From assembly GCA_022821725.1 (NCBI GenBank), contig JAJEDB010000022.1, positions 1 to 64,000 on the forward strand: a DNA stretch of 64,000 nucleotides. The letters are read 5' to 3'. Position numbers and translations under genes: made by a program. The notes beneath the pieces are model-generated. The model made no database searches, had not been told where the DNA came from, and worked only from the letters and a program-made list of their open reading frames with translations. This document shows positions 35,896 through 43,178 of the stretch, piece by piece (the stretch's first letter is position 1; each line of letters opens with the position of its first letter). This DNA is from Candidatus Poribacteria bacterium (GTDB lineage: Bacteria > Poribacteria > WGA-4E > WGA-3G).

Positions 35896-35945
35896 GGATT
35901 TAGTCTATCCGTAGACTAAATCCAGTCTATCCGTAGACTAAATCC
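35896..35945. promoter_or_regulatory. tandem palindrome, possible operator
   Basis: GGATTTAGTCTA-TCCG-TAGACTAAATCC is a perfect 12-bp inverted repeat, followed immediately by a second copy of its last 22 bp (35902-35923 equals 35924-35945). It lies between the divergent SDR and PQQ-type genes. It could be a dimeric repressor site or just a hairpin duplication. The rest of the 35804-36191 gap shows only the promoter at 36088. Confidence 0.4.
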
Positions 35946-36087
35946 CCCAACCGCGCCGATGCAGCGTGTATAAGTAATCCTAAAACACACCCTACCAATA
36001 TTTTATCATAACGTTCTTTCCTTATGCAAAGTTTCATGCGATTTACAGCGCGAAAAACGCTCGCATCCCAGTCCCCTACGAATTTCC

Positions 36088-36117
36088 TTGACAAACCTTA
36101 ATGAAAGACACTATTAT
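36088..36117 (+). promoter_or_regulatory. sigma-70-like promoter
   Basis: TTGACA (36088-36093) and TATTAT (36112-36117) with an 18-bp spacer, upstream of the PQQ-type propeller gene. Confidence 0.55.
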
Positions 36118-36191
36118 AGTTAGTAGAGTCGTGTAAAACCTTGAAATTTAGGCGTAATCTCACGTTTCATGAAGGAAAAGGAACTCTCACA

Positions 36192-37733
36192 GTGGAAAAT
36201 ACTCCAAAATCGATCCGCTGGTGGCCCCTCTGGGTTGTCCTTGGTTTAGCCATTTTAGGCACGCTGGCGACATGGATTTTTGACGCGGGTCATCGTCAAG
36301 ACAGGATTCTCTTAACCACCACGATTGTGATCGGCACAGTCATCTTGGGCATATTATGGTTGTTATTTCTCTCTGAAATGAGATGGCGCCTGAAATCCGT
36401 TGTGCTTGCGGCACTCGTTTTGATTGGTTTTCTCGGAACCAACCTATTGGAGTTCAAAGGATTCAGCGGCGACCTTGTCCCGATATTTGAGTGGCGTTGG
36501 CAAGAGCGGCAAACGACCTTCCTATCGCGTTCTGAAATCGCGTCGGATCCCCAAATGTCCGCAACCGACTATCCCCAATTCCTCGGACAGAACCGAAACG
36601 GGGTCATATCTACGACGCGGTTAAACCTGGATTGGGAAAACTCTCCACCGCAGTTAGTATGGCGGCGACCTGTCGGCGCAGGTTGGTCGGGTTTCGCAAT
36701 CGCCGGTAATTCCGCAATCACACAAGAACAGGAAGACGACCAGGAAAAAGTGGTCTCCTATGAACTACACACGGGCGACGTAAAGTGGAGTCATCAAGAT
36801 TACGCCAGATACGACACACCCCCCGCTGGACTCGGACCGCGAGCAACGCCCACGATTTCAGGGAACAGGGTTTATACCGTCGGTTCAACAGGGATCCTCA
36901 ACTGTCTCGACCTTGAGACGGGAGAACAACTCTGGACAACGAACATCTTTGAAGAACACGATGCGGAAGCCCCCCCTTGGGGCGTAAGTATTTCGCCGCT
37001 TGTTTTCGGAGAACTCGTTGTCGTCAGTGCTGGCGGTGCGGTTGCCTATCACAGAGAGACTGGCGAAGTCGTTTGGATAGGATACAGAACGCAGAGCGGT
37101 TACAGCTCCCCGTTCCTCACCACGTTAGCGGGTGTCGAGCAGATCGTGCTTTTTAATCAAGGCCTCGTCACGGCGCATGAACCCTTGAGCGGCGAACTCT
37201 TATGGCAGCAACCGTGGCCGACCGCCGTCGAATGTGTCTCGCAGCCAGTCCCGCTACCAGATGATAAACTCCTCGTCTCAAGTGGTTACGGGGTCGGTGC
37301 TAAACTGTTCCAAATTTCCCGTAACCCAACCCGTGAATTCAACGTCTCTATTATATGGGAGACCATATACCTGAAAGCCAAATTCACCAACATTGTTTAT
37401 CACGAAGGTTACCTGTATGGGTTAGACGATGGAATTTTTGCCTGTATAAACCCAGCCGATGGCACCCGTCAATGGAAACGCGGTAGATACGGACACGGAC
37501 AGACGCTCTTAATCTCCGACGTTCTCCTCGTTTTGACCGAATCCGGCGAAGTTGTACTCGTAGACCCGAATCCGAACGAGCATATAGAACACGCACGTTT
37601 CGCGCCCCTCAAGGGTAGAACTTGGAACACCCCCGCCCTCGCGGGGGATTATCTCCTCGTCCGAAACGATCGTGAGGCGGCGTGTTATCAACTACCGACT
37701 CTGAATACGGATATTAATTCCAGCACTGAGTAA
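36192..37733 (+). CDS. membrane-anchored PQQ-type beta-propeller protein
   Basis: The protein has about 513 residues from the GTG at 36192, which follows AAGGAACTC; a TTG at 36141 is the alternative. Three hydrophobic helices (about 9-28, 36-60 and 70-90) are followed by an extracytoplasmic PQQ-like propeller. Blades include YELHTGDVKWSHQDYARYDT, NCLDLETGEQLWTTNIF, AYHRETGEVVWIGY and CINPADGTRQWKRGRYG. No PQQ- or haem-binding residues stand out, so it is probably a structural or binding propeller rather than a dehydrogenase. It has its own promoter. Confidence 0.82.
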   Translation: MENTPKSIRWWPLWVVLGLAILGTLATWIFDAGHRQDRILLTTTIVIGTVILGILWLLFLSEMRWRLKSVVLAALVLIGFLGTNLLEFKGFSGDLVPIFEWRWQERQTTFLSRSEIASDPQMSATDYPQFLGQNRNGVISTTRLNLDWENSPPQLVWRRPVGAGWSGFAIAGNSAITQEQEDDQEKVVSYELHTGDVKWSHQDYARYDTPPAGLGPRATPTISGNRVYTVGSTGILNCLDLETGEQLWTTNIFEEHDAEAPPWGVSISPLVFGELVVVSAGGAVAYHRETGEVVWIGYRTQSGYSSPFLTTLAGVEQIVLFNQGLVTAHEPLSGELLWQQPWPTAVECVSQPVPLPDDKLLVSSGYGVGAKLFQISRNPTREFNVSIIWETIYLKAKFTNIVYHEGYLYGLDDGIFACINPADGTRQWKRGRYGHGQTLLISDVLLVLTESGEVVLVDPNPNEHIEHARFAPLKGRTWNTPALAGDYLLVRNDREAACYQLPTLNTDINSSTE

Positions 37734-37810
37734 TTCACGACTCAGATGTCCTCTTGCACGCATAGATAAAACCTCCTCCACCCGTTGGGAAAAAGAAAAT
37801 AGGCGATAGA

Positions 37811-38746
37811 ATGTTTAGATACATACGAACATTATACCCTCTTTTAATCTGTTGTAGTATCGCGCTCTTATCTCCGATAGATAACGCGGCAGCGGGAGAA
37901 TATTGTAGTGTCCCACGTAAAATCCGAGGGACGATCGATTCACCTTTGGAGGCAACTTTTGAGCTTTATATCAAAAACAAGCGGAATCGCCGCGTCCTCT
38001 CAACAACCGATCGGACGAGTTTCGTCGTCTACGATATCTCAAAAAATAAAAAACTGGTGTCCATCAACGAAGATCGGCAGATGATGGCAGCTTCTCTGAT
38101 TAAGAACTTCGTTATGCTTGCCTACTTTCATGAAGTTAAACACGGACGCCAAGCACACACGAATACAAATCGGGGACACCTGAGAGCAATGATCCAGGTG
38201 AGCTCAAACCTATCAACCAACTATTTTATTCGGTTACTCGGCGGTCCCTCACGCGTGAACCGGATATTACGCGTCAATTATCCGTATTTTAAACAGACTC
38301 GGATTGTCGAATACATACCCGCCGGCGGACGGACTTACAAGAATATGACCTCCGCTCGTGATATCAGCACGTTCTTTTTGCGGTTATGGCACGGGCGACT
38401 CCCGTATTCCCAGAAAATGAAGTGGTATTTCAAGCTCAAAAACGGCGATTATATCTTTAAAAAAACCTACATCCCATCAGGGGTGGCGGTTTATAACAAA
38501 ACCGGGACTGTCTACGGGTTGGTAGGAGACGGCGGCATATTGGTGCTCCGAGACCCGCAAGGCAAATCGAGACCTTATGTTTTTGTTGGACTCATGGAGG
38601 ACAGAACCAAAACAACCTACAGAAACCGCTGGCAGTCCTTCGCGAATTGGAGAAATCAGCGCACCTTTATTTTACGACGGCTCTCAGAACGCGCCTATAA
38701 GTACATCTATGAAAACCACTACGGCGGTAGACTCGTCCGTCGCTAA
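37811..38746 (+). CDS. serine beta-lactamase/transpeptidase-fold protein
   Basis: This 311-residue protein has a signal peptide (about residues 1-27) and the three class A-type motifs: SxxK in AASLIKNFVML (about residue 95), SxN in VSSNLSTNYF and KTG in YNKTGTVYGLVGDGG. The acylating serine, lysine and KTG are intact. The Glu166 omega-loop region is hard to place, so it may be a D-alanyl-D-alanine-cleaving or signalling homologue rather than a resistance enzyme. The periplasm is expected. It is followed by the FACxHxH gene after 20 bp, in the same operon as the selenoprotein candidates. Confidence 0.8.
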   Translation: MFRYIRTLYPLLICCSIALLSPIDNAAAGEYCSVPRKIRGTIDSPLEATFELYIKNKRNRRVLSTTDRTSFVVYDISKNKKLVSINEDRQMMAASLIKNFVMLAYFHEVKHGRQAHTNTNRGHLRAMIQVSSNLSTNYFIRLLGGPSRVNRILRVNYPYFKQTRIVEYIPAGGRTYKNMTSARDISTFFLRLWHGRLPYSQKMKWYFKLKNGDYIFKKTYIPSGVAVYNKTGTVYGLVGDGGILVLRDPQGKSRPYVFVGLMEDRTKTTYRNRWQSFANWRNQRTFILRRLSERAYKYIYENHYGGRLVRR

Positions 38747-38766
38747 CTGCTGTGAGGGCATCCATA

Positions 38767-39423
38767 ATGCGACGTGTTGTTGACATCGGCAGACGTATCG
38801 AACTCATACCCATGGATCCACACTTCCACGATATTACCATTGGACTCTATCGTCAGCAAATTGCCGATACACCCCTGGGAACGGATTTCCCTGCCTTTCT
38901 TGTTCATACCTATAGCCAAATCACGGGTGCGCCTGAGAGAATTCAGGAAGTTGTGCAAGCGATGCAAATACTCGGTGGCATGCGAAAAACCGAGGATGGG
39001 TTGCTCTATTTCGCTTGTAAACACCCTCACGAAGCCGCATGCCGTCGCGTCTTCTTGGAGGCATGCAAACTCGCCTCAAACACCCCTGCCGAACCGCGTC
39101 CTTTGAACATACTGGATAGGAAATCCCGACTTACCATCACCGTCGATTCAACTGGAAACGGCACATATCAGGTGAGTGCAAACGGCGAAGGCAGAGGTGC
39201 GGCACGTCGGATATCAGCGATTGCAGGTGGCTTGATGAAATTAGGCGAAATGGAAAGCGTCGCAACCGATAACAATGATACCGTCCGTTTTGCCTGTGGG
39301 CATTCCCATGACGCGCTTGTCGGTCTCCTGCTGGTCCGTGCCCCGAACGTCAGAGTCGCCTTACGAGAAGCGGAAATGGGCGCCGCACGCGGGGTGCTCG
39401 CTGCCCCAAGTCAGCAAACATAA
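38767..39423 (+). CDS. unknown protein with duplicated FACxHxH motif
   Basis: This 218-residue cytoplasmic protein matches no family I recognise. It starts at the ATG at 38767 behind GAGGGC. Two halves each carry FAC-x-H-x-H: YFACKHPHEAACRR at about residue 82 and RFACGHSHDALVGLL at about residue 180. Each is preceded by a helix ending (L)GxM. A Cys-His-His cluster repeated twice suggests metal or corrinoid/haem binding. It lies 13 bp before the MtaA-like URO-D gene, so a role as its partner protein is possible; that is inference. Confidence 0.6.
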   Translation: MRRVVDIGRRIELIPMDPHFHDITIGLYRQQIADTPLGTDFPAFLVHTYSQITGAPERIQEVVQAMQILGGMRKTEDGLLYFACKHPHEAACRRVFLEACKLASNTPAEPRPLNILDRKSRLTITVDSTGNGTYQVSANGEGRGAARRISAIAGGLMKLGEMESVATDNNDTVRFACGHSHDALVGLLLVRAPNVRVALREAEMGAARGVLAAPSQQT

Positions 39424-39436
39424 AAGGAACTTGAAG

Positions 39437-40465
39437 ATGCAAACATCAATGACGGGTCGTGAACGGGTGCTCGCTGCACTTCGCAATGAACCGACCGATC
39501 AAACGCCTATCTGCAATCCAACCTCCGTCGCTACGGTTGAACTGATGGATCTCGTTGATGCGCCTTTCCCAGAGGCAAATCGAGAACCGGAACTCATGGC
39601 ACGCCTCGCTGCTACGGGATACACCGAACTCGGGTTCGATACCATCATGCCCGTTTTCACGATCATCCAAGAATCCAGCGCACTCGGTTGCCAAATTCAG
39701 TGGGAACAGAAGGATAACTGGCCCACCGTTAGAATGCGAGAACCGATCTGGGAAGATGTCGATGATATTGTTGTCCCGAACGACTTTTTGACACATCCAG
39801 ACACCCAGTGCGTCTTGGAAGCGATCAAAATCCTGAAGAAAGAATACGGCGATGATGTCGCTGTCATCGGGAAAACGATGGGGCCCTGGTCGCTCGGCTA
39901 CCACTGCTTTGGGGTTGAACCTTTTCTGTTGCTCTCGCTTGACGATCCGGGTAAAACCAAACTCGCCCTCGATCGGATGAAGGAAGCCACTGTGCAATTC
40001 GGTATCGCACAAATCGAGGCGGGTGCCGATGCCCTTACGCTCCCGGACCACGCCACAGGCGATCTCGTCAGCGGAGAATACTATCAACGTTACCTTCGGG
40101 ACCTCCACATCGAATTCGTTGAACGTCTCCCTATCCCTCTAATCCTGCACATTTGCGGTCGCACGGTTGACAGAATGGAATACATCGCACAAACCGGCAT
40201 GTCCGCCTTCCACTTCGATTCCAAAAACGAACCGCAGGAATCCATGGACATCGTGAAAGAACGCATCGCGCTTGTCGGGAACATTAACAACCCTGAAACG
40301 CTGTTTTCTAAAGAACCGGAAGACGTTAAAGCGGAAGTCGTGAAAAACCTTGAGGCAGGCGTGCCACTCATCGGACCGGAGTGTGCGATCCCACTTCAAA
40401 CGACAATCGAAAACCTCCAAGCGATTCCCGAAGCCGTCCAAGAATGGCACAAGGCACAAAAATAA
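39437..40465 (+). CDS. URO-D family methyltransferase, MtaA/CmuA-like
   Basis: This 342-residue TIM-barrel protein of the uroporphyrinogen decarboxylase superfamily starts at the ATG at 39437 (AAAAGGAAC upstream). It has the zinc motif of the methylcobalamin:thiol methyltransferase branch: HxC in LILHICGRTVDR and a later Cys in IGPECAIPLQT. That favours transfer of a methyl group from a corrinoid protein over haem synthesis. The acceptor is unknown. It sits between the FACxHxH protein (13 bp before) and the first selenoprotein candidate (16 bp after). Confidence 0.85.
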   Translation: MQTSMTGRERVLAALRNEPTDQTPICNPTSVATVELMDLVDAPFPEANREPELMARLAATGYTELGFDTIMPVFTIIQESSALGCQIQWEQKDNWPTVRMREPIWEDVDDIVVPNDFLTHPDTQCVLEAIKILKKEYGDDVAVIGKTMGPWSLGYHCFGVEPFLLLSLDDPGKTKLALDRMKEATVQFGIAQIEAGADALTLPDHATGDLVSGEYYQRYLRDLHIEFVERLPIPLILHICGRTVDRMEYIAQTGMSAFHFDSKNEPQESMDIVKERIALVGNINNPETLFSKEPEDVKAEVVKNLEAGVPLIGPECAIPLQTTIENLQAIPEAVQEWHKAQK

Positions 40466-40481
40466 GCAACCTACGGTAGAA

Positions 40482-41102
40482 ATGATGGAAAAAATTATCT
40501 TCTTATTCCTAACGATCTGTTTAATGCTAACCCACTTAACCGTAGGTTACACACAAGAAACGAACCTTGAACACCTACAGGCATCCGATGTCAATGTCGA
40601 TGGCGTGGTAAACATCCTTGATTTGACATTGGTCGCTACAAACTTCGGCACGACACCCGCCGCAGATCAGCCCGTTCACATAGATGTGAACGGGGACGGC
40701 ATTGTCAATATCCTCGATTTGACGCTCGTCGCGAGCCATTTCGGTAGCAGGTCGGGTATGCCGTTTGAAGTCACGGATGCGACGTTTGACGCTATTGTCT
40801 TGGGTTCTGAACTGCCGATTGTGGTCGAATTTAAAGACGATACTTGACCCTTCTGTATATTGATGCGACCGGTGGTCGCAGAAGTGGCATTGGAATATCG
40901 AGATGTCTTCAGTTTCGTCAAGTTGGATGTAAATGCACACCCCAAGAAAACAGCCGAATATCACATTCGCGGAACACCCACCTATATCGTATTCAGAGAC
41001 GGAGAGATTGTCCAAGGCTTCGCTGGTGCAATGCCTAAGGCTGAATTGGTGCAACGCATCCTTGGCATCTTAGAGATTGAAGAAACAGAGGAGCAAAAAT
41101 GA
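40482..41102 (+). CDS. dockerin-thioredoxin selenoprotein candidate 1 (in-frame TGA = Sec122)
   Basis: The frame is 206 residues if TGA at 40845-40847 is read as selenocysteine. A signal peptide (about 1-25) and two dockerin-type calcium loops (DVNVDGVVNILDLTL at about 36 and DVNGDGIVNILDLTL at about 68) precede a thioredoxin domain. That domain reads VVEFKDDT-U-PFC-ILMRPVVAEVA, with the cis-proline motif RGTPTYIVF. Sec122 to Pro166 is 44 residues, the same as Cys32-Pro76 in E. coli thioredoxin. The domain has no Trp before the first redox residue. A hairpin follows the TGA. Ordinary gene finders would split it. The next gene overlaps by 4 bp and has the same design. Confidence 0.85.
40865..40879 (+). 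promoter_or_regulatory. SECIS-like hairpin of selenoprotein candidate 1
   Basis: GCGACC and GGTCGC form a perfect 6-bp stem around the loop GGT, whose first loop base is 26 nt after the U of UGA. A lower stem CTTCT / AGAAG (40850-40854 with 40880-40884) may extend it. Bacterial SECIS elements are stem-loops directly after the UGA with a G in the first loop positions; this fits. Confidence 0.65.
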
Positions 41103-42934
41103 GAAAAATCAGTTTTTTATTCTTAACGACCTGTTTGATCCTCACGCATTTAACCGTAGGCTATACACAAGAGGCAGATCTCGAAATGTTAAGAGCGTCC
41201 GATGTTAACGCCGATGGCGTGGTAAACATCCTCGATCTGACGTTCGTCGCCGCAAACTTCGGTGCGACCCCCGCCGCAGATCAGGCACTAAACCCGGATG
41301 TCAACGGAGACGGCACCGTCAATATCCTCGACTTGACACTCATTGCGAGGCATATAGGCAAAACCGTCCGCCCCCCTGTAGCCTTCGTGAGTGCGAACCC
41401 AGCAGTCGGATCGCAGCTGACTGTGAACGATACTATCTCTTTCACATTTGACAATCCACCAAACGACGTTACTGTTAGCACTGGGGTCGCCACAGTCACT
41501 GACAAAACTGTGGAAATCACGGGTCCTTTTGATCCAGGTGCCCTCGCACTGACAATCACTTGGGCAGATGGAACCCAAACGCTCGACTATACCATCAGAA
41601 CTCCCGCGGCGTTCATTAGCGCAGACCCAATGGCACAATCGCAAATTGATACGGATGACACCATCACCCTCACCTTTGACAATCCACCAGAAGGTGTTAC
41701 AGTGAGCACCGGTGTCGCTACACTCACTGGAGAAACAGTAGCAATTGCAGGTCCCTTTGATCCAGGTGTCCTCGCACTGACCGTCACTTGGGCGGATGGC
41801 ACCCAGACGCTCAACTACACCATCAGAACTCCTGCAGCGTTCGTGAGTGCAAATCCAGCGGCACAATCGCAAATTGATGTCAACGATACCATCACCCTCA
41901 CTTTTGACAACCCACCAGAGGACGTTACAGTGAGCACGGGTGATGCCACACTCACTGACAAAACCGTGGAAATCACGGGTCCTTTCGATCCCGGAGCACT
42001 TGCCTTGACGGTTACATGGGCGGATGGAACCCAGACGTTCAACTATACCATCAGAACTCCTGCAGCGTTTGTGAGCGCGAATCCAAAAGCCCGATCGCAA
42101 ATTGATGTCGACGATACCATTACCCTCACATTTGACAACCCACCAGAGGACGTTACAGTAAACACAGGAACGGCGAGAATCATTGGCAAACGGGTGCGAA
42201 TCACGGGTGCCTTCGATCCAGGCGCGCTCGCGCTGACAATCACTTGGGCAGATGGCACTCAAACGCTCACCTATACCGTTCGCACCCCCGATACCGAAGC
42301 CCCTAAGATTATCAGCGGAAGCGTCAATAACGGTGATAAGGACGTTGACCCCGAAGCACTGCATTTCGGTGGTCCCATCGAAATTGAATTCAGCGAAGCG
42401 GTAACGGGCAACATCGCGCTGCAAACCGTCGCAGGTGCTGATGTCGGATGGCGCGGCAAGGTTACAGGCAAGAAAGGGACACTCGAATTCGTCAGAGGTA
42501 AAGAACTCGGCAACGAGATAACCTACGTTATTAGGGGGAAAGTCAGTGATGCTGCTGGCAATTCAACCGACATCAACATTCGGTTTACCACTTCTCCTAA
42601 GACCTCTGGCATCCCATTTGCAGTCACAGATGCGACGTTCAACTCCCTTGTGCTGAACTCAGAAATACCTATTGTGGTTGAGTTTGTAAAGGACGGCTGA
42701 CCGTTCTGTAAAAGAATGGCGCCAGTTGTCGCCGAAATTGCGAGAGAGAACCGGAACACGTTTGCCGTCGCGAAAATGAATATCGCGCAGGGTCGACAAA
42801 CAACCGGAAAATATCAGGTTAGGGCACATCCGACTTATATTGTATTCAAAGATGGGAAGCTTGTTGGACGCTCGGCGCAGGAGATGACAAAAGCCCAGTT
42901 GCTTCAGAACATTTTGGGTGCGATAAATAATTAA
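41099..42934 (+). CDS. dockerin / Ig-repeat / thioredoxin selenoprotein candidate 2 (in-frame TGA = Sec534)
   Basis: The frame is 611 residues with TGA at 42698-42700 read as selenocysteine. Order: signal peptide (about 1-25), two dockerin-type loops (DVNADGVVNILDLTF, DVNGDGTVNILDLTL), four tandem 76-residue beta-sandwich repeats (about 95-398, each with TFDNPPxxVTV and FDPGALALTITWADGTQT). A Big-like domain (IEIEFSEAVTG) follows, and then the thioredoxin domain VVEFVKDG-U-PFC-KRMAPVVAEIA with cis-proline in RAHPTYIVF. Sec534 to Pro578 is again 44 residues. A SECIS-like hairpin follows the TGA. The ATGA overlap with gene 1 implies co-translation. The protein should be exported and oxidoreductive. 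Confidence 0.85.
41381..42292 (+). repeat. four in-frame tandem repeats of 228 bp
   Basis: Units start at 41381, 41609, 41837 and 42065 within selenoprotein candidate 2 and encode 76-residue Ig-like modules. Copies 2 to 4 are very alike at DNA level, so repeat number may vary between strains. Confidence 0.85.
42718..42733 (+). promoter_or_regulatory. SECIS-like hairpin of selenoprotein candidate 2
   Basis: GGCG pairs with CGCC, with a C-U mismatch and one more C-G pair closing the loop AGTT. The loop G is 27 nt after the U of UGA, the same place as in candidate 1. Confidence 0.55.
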
Positions 42935-43031
42935 GGGTGGTGCATCAATATGTCCCGTAGGGTTGGGTCTCCCAATCCGTCGGATGAACGGATAGGACAT
43001 TCTTCATAGGACGAGGGAATTTCGTCCGTAC

Positions 43032-43135
43032 TATGGTAGACCTTAGAATTAATTAGACATTCAGCACCGGTGCGGTTAGAAACCGCACCTACCGGGTGGG
43101 GTTAAAATGTCTGTTTATTTTTCAGGTTTACCATA
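43032..43135. repeat. family C inverted-repeat element, 104 bp, with nested core palindrome
   Basis: Termini TATGGTAGACCT (43032-43043) and AGGTTTACCATA (43124-43135) enclose the core palindrome GGTGCGGTT ... AACCGCACC. A member of identical length is at 55005-55108. It lies between the selenoprotein gene and a terminator. Confidence 0.8.
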
Positions 43136-43142
43136 AATCTAA

Positions 43143-43175
43143 GGGCGGATATTTATATCCGCCCGTTTTTATTTT
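43143..43175 (+). terminator. rho-independent terminator
   Basis: GGGCGGATA and TATCCGCCC form a stem around TTTA, followed by GTTTTTATTTTTT. It closes the operon that ends with selenoprotein candidate 2. Confidence 0.88.
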
Positions 43176-43178
43176 TTA

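Noticed and set aside
40482-41102. Explanation of the two TGA-split frames as two unlinked pseudogenes
   Set aside because: Two independent nonsense mutations at the same redox codon, with both downstream domains intact and the same spacing, are unlikely.
41381-42292. Regular repeats as a CRISPR array
   Set aside because: The repeats are 228 bp, coding and in frame, without spacers.
41288-42424. Long reverse-strand open frame opposite the 228-bp repeats
   Set aside because: It is the shadow of a repetitive coding sequence; composition is Cys/Arg-rich, the pattern repeats every 76 residues and there is no start signal.
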